This document shows, piece by piece, positions 3,798 through 10,636 of a DNA stretch of 10,779 bases. The DNA lies in the NCBI GenBank assembly GCA_019115145.1, contig DXED01000038.1, forward strand, positions 1 to 10,779. Reading direction: 5' to 3'. Every line of letters begins with the position of its first letter. Position 1 is the stretch's first letter. The notes beneath the pieces were generated by a model that did not search any database, was not told the DNA's origin, and saw only the letters and a program-made list of their open reading frames with translations. The stretch is from Claveliimonas intestinigallinarum. Its GTDB lineage: Bacteria; Bacillota; Clostridia; Lachnospirales; Lachnospiraceae. Made by a program: the position numbers and the translations under genes.

Positions 3798-6050
3798 ATG
3801 ATGCAGCAAACACAATGGAATGGCTTTGAGGGAAGGCTCTGGAGAGAAGAAATCAATGTGCGTGATTTCATCCAGCACAACTATACGCCCTACGAGGGGG
3901 ACGCCTCTTTCCTGGAGGGGCCGGCAGACTCCACCCGGCTTCTCTGGGATGAGCTGCAAAGGCTCCAGAAGGAGGAGCGGGCAAAGGGTGGCGTCCTGGA
4001 CATGGACACAGATATCGTCTCCACCATCACCTCCCACGGGCCGGGCTATATAAGCCAGACCTTGAAGGACCAGGAAAAGGTAGTGGGTCTGCAGACGGAC
4101 AAGCCCCTGAAGCGGGCTTTCATGCCCTTTGGCGGCATCCGCATGGCAGAGGAGGCCTGTACTACCTACGGCTATACCCCGGACCCTGTGCTCCACAAAT
4201 TTTTCAGCGAGTACCACACCACCCACAACCAAGGCGTGTTTGACACCTACACACCGGAGATCAAGAAGGCCCGCCACAGCAAGATCATCACCGGCCTGCC
4301 GGACACCTACGGCAGAGGCCGCATTGTGGGAGACTACCGGCGGGTGGCCCTCTACGGTATCGATCTTCTGATCCAGTCCAAAAAAGAGGATTTCGACCAC
4401 TGCGGCTACGGCTCCATGCGGGACGACATCATCCGCCAGAGGGAGGAGCTGGCAAAGCAGATCCGGGCTCTGAGGCAGATGAAGGAGCTGGCAGCCTCCT
4501 ACGGCTTTGACATTTCCCAGCCCGCCGCAAATGCCCGTGAGGCAGTGCAGTGGCTCTACTTCGGTTATCTGGCAGCCATCAAGACCCAAAACGGGGCGGC
4601 CATGAGCGTGGGGCGCATCTCCACCTTCCTGGATATCTACATCCAGAGGGACCTGGCAGCCGGCACACTGACAGAGAAGGAGGCCCAGGAGCTCATCGAT
4701 CACCTGGCCATGAAGCTGCGCATGGTAAAATTCGCCCGCATCCCCTCCTACAACCAGCTCTTCTCCGGGGATCCGGTGTGGGCCACCCTGGAAGTAGCGG
4801 GCATGGGCCAGGACGGGCGCTCCATGGTGACAAAGACCGACTACCGCTTCCTCCACACCCTGGAAAATATGGGGCCCTCTCCGGAGCCCAACCTGACGGT
4901 TCTCTACTCCACCCGTCTGCCGGAGACCTTTAAGGCCTACGCTGCCCGCATTTCCATAGATACCAGCTCCATCCAGTATGAAAATGACGACGTGATGCGG
5001 CCCATCTGGGGAGACGACTACTCCATCTGCTGCTGCGTGTCCGCCACCCAGACCGGGAAGGAGATGCAGTTCTTCGGCGCCAGGGCCAACCTGGCAAAAT
5101 GTCTCCTCTACGCCATCAACGGCGGTGTGGACGAGCGCACCAAGGAGCAGGTAGGGCCGGAAAGCAGGCCCATCACATCCGAATATCTGGACTACGACGA
5201 GGTGATGCACCGCTTTGACTCCATGATGGGATGGCTGGCAGGTCTCTACGTAAATGCCCTGAATCTGATCCAGTACATGCACGACAAATATTATTATGAG
5301 TCCGCCCTCATGGCCCTCATCGACACAGATGTGCGCCGCACCTTTGCCACAGGCATCGCCGGCTTCTCCCACGTGGTGGACTCCTTAAGCGCCATCAAGT
5401 ACGCCAAAGTACGCACTATCCGGGACGAGGACGGCATCGTGACGGACTACGAGACCATTGGGGATTTCCCCAGGTATGGAAATGACGATGACCGGGCGGA
5501 CGACATCGCGGTCTGGCTTTTAAAGACCTTTATGCAGAAAATCCGCCAGCACCACACCTACCGGGACTCCGAGCCCACTACCTCCATCCTCACCATCACC
5601 TCCAACGTGGTGTACGGCAAAGCCACCGGCTCCCTGCCTGACGGGCGCAAGGCCGGAGAGCCCCTCTCCCCCGGCGCAAACCCAAGCTATGGAGCGGAGA
5701 AGAGCGGTCTACTGGCCTCCCTCAACTCCCTGGCTAAGCTGCCCTATGAGTGGGCCCTGGACGGCATCTCCAATACCCAGACCATCCACCCGGACGCGCT
5801 GGGCCACTCCGTAGAGGAGAGAGTGGACAACCTCACCTCCATCCTGGACGGCTATTTCTACCAGGGCGCCCATCACCTCAACGTCAACGTCTTCGGCGTG
5901 GAGAAGCTCATCGACGCCATGGAGCATCCGGAGAAGGAGGAGTACGCCAACTTCACCATCCGGGTATCCGGCTACGCGGTGAAATTCATCAGCCTGACAA
6001 GAGAACAGCAGCTGGACGTGATCGCCCGGACCTGCCACAAGACCATGTAA
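3798..6050 (+). CDS. pflB: Pyruvate formate-lyase (formate C-acetyltransferase)
   Basis: This is a 750-residue glycyl-radical enzyme that splits pyruvate with CoA into acetyl-CoA and formate during anaerobic growth. The catalytic cysteine pair is C412-C413 in SICCCVSA, followed by QFFGARANLAK and YAINGGVDE as in E. coli PflB (760 residues). The radical-bearing glycine is G725 in RVSGYAV, near the C-terminus, and NVFGVEKLIDAM before it is typical. The presence of a CCVS pair and the adjacent activase argue for true PFL rather than glycerol, choline or other dehydratase relatives. Start: ATGATG at 3798/3801 preceded by AAGGAGG eight bases upstream; the frame continues open upstream, but those codons are in the leader. 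Expression should depend on the upstream ZTP riboswitch. pflA follows after 32 bases. Confidence 0.97.
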   Translation: MMQQTQWNGFEGRLWREEINVRDFIQHNYTPYEGDASFLEGPADSTRLLWDELQRLQKEERAKGGVLDMDTDIVSTITSHGPGYISQTLKDQEKVVGLQTDKPLKRAFMPFGGIRMAEEACTTYGYTPDPVLHKFFSEYHTTHNQGVFDTYTPEIKKARHSKIITGLPDTYGRGRIVGDYRRVALYGIDLLIQSKKEDFDHCGYGSMRDDIIRQREELAKQIRALRQMKELAASYGFDISQPAANAREAVQWLYFGYLAAIKTQNGAAMSVGRISTFLDIYIQRDLAAGTLTEKEAQELIDHLAMKLRMVKFARIPSYNQLFSGDPVWATLEVAGMGQDGRSMVTKTDYRFLHTLENMGPSPEPNLTVLYSTRLPETFKAYAARISIDTSSIQYENDDVMRPIWGDDYSICCCVSATQTGKEMQFFGARANLAKCLLYAINGGVDERTKEQVGPESRPITSEYLDYDEVMHRFDSMMGWLAGLYVNALNLIQYMHDKYYYESALMALIDTDVRRTFATGIAGFSHVVDSLSAIKYAKVRTIRDEDGIVTDYETIGDFPRYGNDDDRADDIAVWLLKTFMQKIRQHHTYRDSEPTTSILTITSNVVYGKATGSLPDGRKAGEPLSPGANPSYGAEKSGLLASLNSLAKLPYEWALDGISNTQTIHPDALGHSVEERVDNLTSILDGYFYQGAHHLNVNVFGVEKLIDAMEHPEKEEYANFTIRVSGYAVKFISLTREQQLDVIARTCHKTM

Positions 6051-6082
6051 CCTAGCTATTGCACACAGGAGGAACTTGTAAG

Positions 6083-6880
6083 ATGGAACACCTGTCAGAA
6101 TACCCCTCACAGCCAGACTCACAGCCGGACATCAGCGGCGGCCATATCACAGGCCTTGTCCACTCCACAGAGAGCTTTGGCTCCGTGGACGGGCCGGGCA
6201 TCCGGTTCCTCGTCTTTCTGCAGGGCTGTCCCCTGCGGTGCCGCTTCTGTCACAATCCGGACACCTGGGCGCTGACCTCCGGCCAGGCACTCAGGATACG
6301 CGCTGACGAGCTTCTCGCCCAGGCTCTCCGCTACCGCCCCTACTGGGGCAAAAGCGGCGGCATCACAGTCAGCGGCGGGGAGCCCCTGCTCCAGCTGGAT
6401 TTCCTGATAGAGTTTTTCAGGAGGGCAAAGGAGGCCGGAGTCCACACTGCCCTGGACACCTCCGGCGCTCCCTTTGCCCGGGAAGAGCCATTTTACAGCC
6501 GGTTTCTGGAGCTGATGAAGTACGTGGACCTTGTGCTCCTCGACCTGAAACTGATGGACCCGGCAGGACATCGGAAGCTGACCGGCAGGGAAAATGACAA
6601 CATCCTGGACATGGCCGGTCTCCTTGATACGCTTAGCGTGCCGGTCTGGATCCGCCACGTCCTTGTCCCCGGCCTCACAGATGAGGAGAGGGACCTGCGC
6701 GAGATGGACGCCTTTATCCGCTCCCTCTCCAATGTAGAGCGGGTGGAGGTGCTGCCCTACCACACGCTGGGAGTCTACAAGTGGAAGGAGCTGGGCATCC
6801 CCTACTCTCTGGAGGATGTCCTTCCCCCTTCCGCCGGGGAAATAGAAAAGGCAGGGCGCCTTCTGCATGCTGACCGCTAG
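6083..6880 (+). CDS. pflA: Pyruvate formate-lyase activating enzyme
   Basis: This 265-residue radical SAM enzyme uses a 4Fe-4S cluster and S-adenosylmethionine to place the glycyl radical on PflB. The cluster motif is C49-x3-C53-x2-C56 in GCPLRCRFCHNPDTW, preceded by the family's SVDGPGIRFLVF. The SAM-binding SGGEP motif is at residues 97-101, and the C-terminal YHTLGVYKWKELG is typical. A CxxxCxxC cluster without the extra ferredoxin-like insert marks it as a PFL activase rather than an activase of other glycyl-radical enzymes. The start ATG at 6083 has AGGAGG ten bases upstream. The N-terminus carries about 20 extra polar residues (SQPDSQPDISGG) compared with E. coli PflA; an alternative start further in was not found. 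It is cotranscribed with pflB, and its stop lies inside the loop of the terminator hairpin. Confidence 0.96.
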   Translation: MEHLSEYPSQPDSQPDISGGHITGLVHSTESFGSVDGPGIRFLVFLQGCPLRCRFCHNPDTWALTSGQALRIRADELLAQALRYRPYWGKSGGITVSGGEPLLQLDFLIEFFRRAKEAGVHTALDTSGAPFAREEPFYSRFLELMKYVDLVLLDLKLMDPAGHRKLTGRENDNILDMAGLLDTLSVPVWIRHVLVPGLTDEERDLREMDAFIRSLSNVERVEVLPYHTLGVYKWKELGIPYSLEDVLPPSAGEIEKAGRLLHADR

Positions 6881-6913
6881 CAGAGGGCGCCCTGCCTATT
6901 TCATGTCTTTTTC
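6850..6913. terminator. Bidirectional terminator between pflA and the convergent gene
   Basis: A 17-bp stem pairs 6850-6866 (GGCAGGGCGCC plus TTCTGC) with 6880-6896 (GCAGAG plus GGCGCCCTGCC), one G-U pair. On the plus strand TATTTCATGTCTTTTTC follows; on the minus strand TTTTCTATTTCCCC follows. It can therefore end both the pfl operon and the 6942-7742 gene. Its left arm is the last coding part of pflA. Confidence 0.85.
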
Positions 6914-6941
6914 ATTTGTCCGTACTTTTCCCGTACACTCC

Positions 6942-7742
6942 TTAATGTCCGCACCCGTGATGACCTTCTCCGTGCCCTCCGCACCCATGGTGTCCCTCGC
7001 CATGTCCTTGGCAGTCATGATGCCCTTCCCCGTGGCCGTGGTGGTCGCAGTTGGCCTTTGCGTTTGGCGAGAGCTTTCCTGCCAACAGCTCCTCCACCGC
7101 CTGGTCCGCGTCCCCTGACACTCCAGCGTAAAGCTGTATACCTGCGGCGGTCAGCGCCTGCACGGCGCCTCCGCCGATGCCTCCGCAGATAAGCGCCTCC
7201 GCTCCCAGGGCAGACAGCACGCCTGCCAGGGCTCCGTGTCCCTGGCCATCCGTGTCCGCCACCTCCGAGGCGATGACTTTCCCGTCCTCCACGTCATAAA
7301 TCTTAAACTGCTCTGTGTGTCCGAAATGCTGGAACACCTGGCCGTCTTCGTAAGTAACTGCTATTCTCATGATCCCGTCTCCCTTCGGCTTTTCATATTT
7401 CCGGCTGATGGCGTATTTGTAGCATCCGCCGCAGGCCCTGCAGCCTCCGTCTCCCCGGCAGAGCTGATAATCTCCTCCGCCGATAGAGAGAGTCAGCCCC
7501 TCCACCAGCACCTTCGCCAGCTTCTTTCTGGCGGAGGCGTAGACAAGCTGGACCGCGGTGCGTGAGATCTCCATCTGCCTTCCGCACTGCTCCTGGGAAT
7601 ATCCCTCCCCATCAATGAGACGGATCGTCTCATACTCATCCACAGTCATATTCACGGTCTCTTGCTTATTTCCTCCCACCGGAGCAAATACAAGAGTCTG
7701 TGGATAGTCACACACTCGCCTGCATTTTCTGGGTCTTGGCAT
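6942..7742 (-). CDS. DUF134-NifX-like fusion protein with His/Cys repeat tail
   Basis: This 266-residue protein has three parts. Residues 1-~90 are a DUF134 domain (MPRPRKCRRVCDYP start, helix-turn-helix around YSQEQCGRQMEISRTAVQLVYASARKK, given as residues 48-74), expected to bind DNA. A cysteine cluster follows, C95-x5-C101-x2-C104-x2-C107. Residues 125-225 (MRIAVTYEDG, HFGHTEQFKIYD, LICGGIGGGAVQALTAAGI) form a dinitrogenase iron-molybdenum cofactor (NifX/NafY-like) domain, a fold that binds metal clusters. The tail 231-266 is His/Cys/Gly-rich, with three 10-residue repeats. No nitrogenase genes are visible, and many clostridia without nitrogenase carry such proteins. A metal-responsive regulator or metallocluster carrier is a fair inference; function is not established. 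AGGAGG precedes the ATG; promoter at 7808-7836. Confidence 0.88.
   Translation of the reverse strand: MPRPRKCRRVCDYPQTLVFAPVGGNKQETVNMTVDEYETIRLIDGEGYSQEQCGRQMEISRTAVQLVYASARKKLAKVLVEGLTLSIGGGDYQLCRGDGGCRACGGCYKYAISRKYEKPKGDGIMRIAVTYEDGQVFQHFGHTEQFKIYDVEDGKVIASEVADTDGQGHGALAGVLSALGAEALICGGIGGGAVQALTAAGIQLYAGVSGDADQAVEELLAGKLSPNAKANCDHHGHGEGHHDCQGHGEGHHGCGGHGEGHHGCGH
6948..7037 (-). repeat. Three 10-residue metal-binding repeats (30 bp each)
   Basis: The units, in protein order, are GHGEGHHDCQ (7037-7008), GHGEGHHGCG (7007-6978) and GHGEGHHGCG (6977-6948), followed by a final His. The DNA units differ at most synonymous positions (for example GGC/GGA/GGG, CAC/CAT/CAC, GAA/GAG/GAA), while the peptide is almost constant. 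Confidence 0.85.
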
Positions 7743-7807
7743 TTCTCATCTCCTCCTGTCGCGTTTCTCTCTCCTTGTTCGGGTGGCTGCTGCCCCTTCT
7801 TCTTTAA

Positions 7808-7855
7808 AGTATAGGCTTGTTTCGGGCATATGTCAATAATAATTTTGGGTATATG
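7808..7855 (-). promoter_or_regulatory. Promoter with possible operator repeats for the DUF134-NifX gene
   Basis: On the minus strand TTGACA (7836-7831) and TATACT (7813-7808) are 17 bases apart. Two near-identical 9-base words, GGGCATATG (7824-7832) and GGGTATATG (7847-7855 on the plus strand), lie 23 bases apart, about two helical turns, the first overlapping the -35 box. This is what a regulator binding site could look like, and the gene product itself has a DNA-binding-type domain. The leader is about 60 bases long. Confidence 0.65.
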
Positions 7856-7857
7856 CC

Positions 7858-7891
7858 AAAAACCGGAAGGCCTACGGCACAGCCTTCCGGT
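7858..7891 (-). terminator. Terminator of the LTA-synthase-like gene
   Basis: A perfect 10-bp stem ACCGGAAGGC (7862-7871) with GCCTTCCGGT (7882-7891) is followed on the minus strand by TTTTGGC. The stop codon of the gene (7872-7874) is in the loop. Confidence 0.8.
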
Positions 7892-9926
7892 AATAATCCG
7901 TCTCAATGATCAACTCTCCCAGCCGCAGCCGGCAGTCTGCCACATACTTCTTGTTTTCCACATACACATTCTGTTCTTCCTCTGTCATCTCCACGCCCGG
8001 GGCAGGCTGGAACTCCTCCGTGTATCTGCTGTAGGTCCCCTGGTCCGTGATCCAGGACTTGGAGAAGAATATAGCCATGCCCTCCTGATCGGAAAACACA
8101 TCCGTGCCGGCCAGCAGCCGGGAGTCATACTCCGCCCCCAGAAGGTTGAGCATGGTGGGTAGGATATCTACCTGGGAGCAGATCTTTTCCACCTCCACAG
8201 GCTCCTTCATGCCGGCTGACCAGAGGATCCAGGTGTTCCGGTAGACATCCAGATCCACATTCTCCTCGTCCAGTGTCTCCACTGAGTCAGAGCCAAAATC
8301 CCGGCCTGCCAGCTCCTCCAGGATGTCCAGGTCCGAGTAGGGCACATGGTCCGGCGCCATGGCGATCAGCGTGTGGTCCGCGATCCCCGCCTCCTCCAGG
8401 TCCTCCAGCAGATGGGTCAGTCCCTTCTCCAGCTCCATCCCAGCGGCCATGTATGCCTTTGTCTTGTCGGAGTAGGGAAGATCCTCCACCTGCTCCCAGT
8501 TTCTCCTGGACATCTCATTGCTGTCATACCCGTAGGGCAGATGCATGCTGATAGTGAGGTAGTAGATATTGAAGGGCTCTCTGTCCACATAGTCCGCAAA
8601 GGTCTGCTCCACCATGTAGTCATCCGACTGAGGCCAGTACTCACGGCCGCTCTCATTCGTCTCCTTTGTGACCGGGCGCCCGCACGCGTCCGCCTGCCTC
8701 CACTCATAGCCCAGATTGGGGTGGGACAGCTCCCGCCCATACATATTCTGGTTAAAATGGTAGCCAATGGAAGTGTAGTCCTCCCCGTTCAGCGCATTTG
8801 CCAGCGTAAAGGGAAGGTAGGTGGACCGCTTTCCGCTCTCAGTCAGACTGACGGGAAAGCCTGCGCGGGGATAGAGGCCTGTCAGGTTTTGAAACTCTCC
8901 TCCCGATGTGCTTGTAAAGTGCAGGGGCGTGTAAAAATTTTTAAAGACAAATCCCTCGGTGGACATTTGATAGAGAGTGGGCGTCAGCTCCGGGTCGATC
9001 ATATAGCCGCTGAAGCCCTCGGCTGTGATAAAGATCACATTGTATCCCTCAAACATGCCGGTAAATTCGTTCTGCCGGACAGGCTGCAGGCTGCCGAAAT
9101 ACTCGCTGAGCCACTTTTCCTCCTCGCTGGACGCGGAGGCCGCCAGAGCGTCAAAGTCTATGTCCAGCATGTTGTATCCAAACTCCTCTTCCTTCGCCTC
9201 CCCGGACGCTTCCGCCGCCTCTGCCTGCTCCTCCACCTGGGGCATCTCCTGCTCCGGCACACCAAACAGGCTGTGGCGTAGATCCTGGATGAGCATAGTG
9301 CCAAGTCCCAGCTGCTCCACCTGGTCGTCTGTGTAGAGATCCGTCCGGTACAGATAAGCGGGCGTGATTTCCCCTTTCCACGGCAGAAGGAAGACTCCGG
9401 CCAGGAAGCAGACGAGGAAAGCCACTGCCGCCCCGAGAAACAGCGACGGCATCTTCCGGCGTCTTGCCTTCCCCGTCTTACTTTCTATCCTACCTTCCGT
9501 CTCCCCCGGCTCCTTTTCCACTGTCCTGCTGACTGTAAAGAACCACACTCCCAGGGGCAGCGCCACCAGCAGGAAAAAACCCGGCATATTCTCCCTTAGA
9601 GCCTGCCACACCGCGTCTTTGTAGTCTCCCAGATGATTGCCGGCAGCTGTGTCCAGCCCGCCCACGATCTGATAATACTGCTGAAGGATTTGCTTGCATA
9701 TACATTCCGCCATATAGACGACAGACATCAGCAGAGTAAGTATCGCTCCCACGATCCGCCCGGCCCTCTCCGGCAGAAGAGACACCGCCGCAGACGCCAG
9801 AAATCCCCAGGCTGCCGCAGCGCACAGAAACAAAGGGGCATACTCCATATCCAGCCCCATATAGATGTGGAACACAAGCTCCATATAGACAGCCAGCGCT
9901 GCCAGAACAATCAACCTTTTTCTCAT
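7872..9926 (-). CDS. LTA synthase family membrane sulfatase-like protein
   Basis: This is a 684-residue membrane enzyme of the alkaline phosphatase superfamily, related to lipoteichoic acid synthase LtaS, which moves glycerol phosphate from phosphatidylglycerol onto a glycolipid or growing chain outside the cell. Five membrane spans are visible at about 5-22, 31-51, 57-75, 115-133 and 161-182. The extracellular catalytic domain starts near residue 294 (YNVIFITAEGFSG, E303 as metal ligand). The nucleophile is probably T340 in TSTSGGEF, aligned with the LtaS TSDSEF site; H462 in ISMHLPY and D526-H527 in APDHVPYSD complete the metal site. An acidic, Ala/Glu-rich linker (226-272) lies between membrane and catalytic parts. 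It may be a true LTA synthase or a relative modifying another envelope polymer. The start is the ATG at 9926 with a weak GGAAG site. It ends in its own terminator hairpin. Confidence 0.9.
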   Translation of the reverse strand: MRKRLIVLAALAVYMELVFHIYMGLDMEYAPLFLCAAAAWGFLASAAVSLLPERAGRIVGAILTLLMSVVYMAECICKQILQQYYQIVGGLDTAAGNHLGDYKDAVWQALRENMPGFFLLVALPLGVWFFTVSRTVEKEPGETEGRIESKTGKARRRKMPSLFLGAAVAFLVCFLAGVFLLPWKGEITPAYLYRTDLYTDDQVEQLGLGTMLIQDLRHSLFGVPEQEMPQVEEQAEAAEASGEAKEEEFGYNMLDIDFDALAASASSEEEKWLSEYFGSLQPVRQNEFTGMFEGYNVIFITAEGFSGYMIDPELTPTLYQMSTEGFVFKNFYTPLHFTSTSGGEFQNLTGLYPRAGFPVSLTESGKRSTYLPFTLANALNGEDYTSIGYHFNQNMYGRELSHPNLGYEWRQADACGRPVTKETNESGREYWPQSDDYMVEQTFADYVDREPFNIYYLTISMHLPYGYDSNEMSRRNWEQVEDLPYSDKTKAYMAAGMELEKGLTHLLEDLEEAGIADHTLIAMAPDHVPYSDLDILEELAGRDFGSDSVETLDEENVDLDVYRNTWILWSAGMKEPVEVEKICSQVDILPTMLNLLGAEYDSRLLAGTDVFSDQEGMAIFFSKSWITDQGTYSRYTEEFQPAPGVEMTEEEQNVYVENKKYVADCRLRLGELIIETDYYRKAVP

Positions 9927-9960
9927 TCTCTTTATCTTCCGTAACGCATTATTTATGACT

Positions 9961-9966
9961 ATTATA
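9961..9966 (-). promoter_or_regulatory. Likely -10 box for the LTA-synthase-like gene
   Basis: A perfect TATAAT reads on the minus strand at 9966-9961, giving a start near 9954 and a leader of about 28 bases. No good -35 box lies 17 bases upstream (TTAGCA-like at best). Confidence 0.45.
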
Positions 9967-9986
9967 CACCTGCCTGTCTCTGACTG

Positions 9987-10559
9987 CTAATAGTCTTTCT
10001 TAATAAAATAGAAAACCCGGAACTTTATCCGGGTTCCAGGTTTTCCATCTACTCTTGACAGCTCCATAATCTTAGCCTTGTGATAAATGCGTGGAAGAAA
10101 TTTGTTCAGAAGATCCGCTGTCTTCAGCTTCAGATGATCCGTGTTGATCCCCGGATTACATCCGAACCATTCCGCGTCAGCCACTTCTTTGTCTATGATG
10201 AGCTGCACATACTCGTCCTCATCGTTGACCAGTCCCATGACAGAGGCGGAGCCCGGCTTTGCTCCCAGGTGCTTCTCCATCATCTCTGCCGATGCAAAGG
10301 ACAGATGTCCCACACCCAGCTTTTTCTCCAGGGCGGACGTGTCCAGCTGCTTTGCGGCAGGCATAACTATGAGAAAAAAGCTGGTCTTCTTCTGGTTGCA
10401 CAGAAAAATGCTCTTTCTTATCTCTGTGCCGAGAGCTCTGTCGATCTCCTCGCACTCTTCCGTTGTCTCCACCACATCGTTTTCCACTCTCTCATAGGGG
10501 ATGTGGAGCTTGTCCAGAAGCTGAAATACCTTTTTCCTTTCCCTTTGGCCTTTATCTAT
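9987..10559 (-). CDS. Prolyl-tRNA editing deacylase, YbaK/EbsC (ProX/PrdX-like) family; start unclear
   Basis: Free-standing editing protein of the YbaK/EbsC superfamily, which hydrolyses mischarged tRNA, typically Ala-tRNA(Pro), in the cytosol. Family stretches seen: VFQLLDKLHIPYERVEND, the lysine-containing RKSIFLCNQKKTSFFLIVMP, LSFASAEMMEKHLGAKPGSASVMGL, and GCNPGINTDHLKLKTADLL. The usual GCHP is GCNP here, a His-to-Asn change. The start is a problem: homologues begin just before KVFQLLD, but there is no ATG, GTG or TTG there. The ATA at 10559 (IDKGQRERKKVF) sits where a start would be expected, and the coordinate given is a best guess. The frame is open up to an ATG at 10673, but that stretch crosses a terminator-like hairpin and the likely promoter. 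The last ~19 codons likewise run through the gene's terminator. A damaged or frameshifted gene is possible. Confidence 0.75.
   Translation of the reverse strand: MDKGQRERKKVFQLLDKLHIPYERVENDVVETTEECEEIDRALGTEIRKSIFLCNQKKTSFFLIVMPAAKQLDTSALEKKLGVGHLSFASAEMMEKHLGAKPGSASVMGLVNDEDEYVQLIIDKEVADAEWFGCNPGINTDHLKLKTADLLNKFLPRIYHKAKIMELSRVDGKPGTRIKFRVFYFIKKDY
10002..10035 (-). terminator. Terminator inside the end of the deacylase frame
   Basis: On the minus strand AACCCGG-ATAAAGTT-CCGGGTT (7-bp stem, 10035-10014) is followed by TTCTATTTTATT. It lies upstream of the current stop codon at 9987-9989, so the final codons are the hairpin itself. Confidence 0.75.
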
Positions 10560-10578
10560 TAAACTTTTGCTGTCTACT

Positions 10579-10608
10579 ATTCTATCAGTATTCGGCTCTG
10601 TTTTGCAA
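10579..10608 (-). promoter_or_regulatory. Possible promoter of the deacylase gene
   Basis: On the minus strand TTGCAA (10608-10603) and TAGAAT (10584-10579) are 18 bases apart. The start would be near 10572, leaving only about 13 bases before the ATA at 10559 and no visible ribosome binding site for it. Confidence 0.45.
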
Positions 10609-10610
10609 AC

Positions 10611-10636
10611 AAAAAACAGTCTGCTTTCACAGACTG
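10611..10636 (-). terminator. Terminator of an upstream minus-strand transcript
   Basis: On the minus strand CAGTCTG-TGAAAG-CAGACTG (7-bp perfect stem) is followed by six T. It should end whatever transcript comes from beyond the right edge and so separates it from the deacylase gene. Confidence 0.8.

Noticed and set aside
3594..5372. Long open frame of 592 codons on the minus strand
   Set aside because: It is exactly antisense to pflB and to the riboswitch leader, has low-complexity His/Gly/Val-rich composition typical of a shadow frame in GC-rich DNA, and resembles no family.
6119..6868. Open frame of 249 codons on the minus strand
   Set aside because: It is the reverse of pflA, whose radical SAM motifs are unmistakable.
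6942..7742. Evidence for nitrogen fixation from the NifX-like domain
   Set aside because: Such domains occur widely in bacteria without nitrogenase, and no nif structural gene is in the window.
8346..9281. Open frame of 311 codons on the plus strand
   Set aside because: It is antisense to the catalytic domain of the LTA-synthase-like gene, which has clear motifs; no ribosome site and no recognisable domain.
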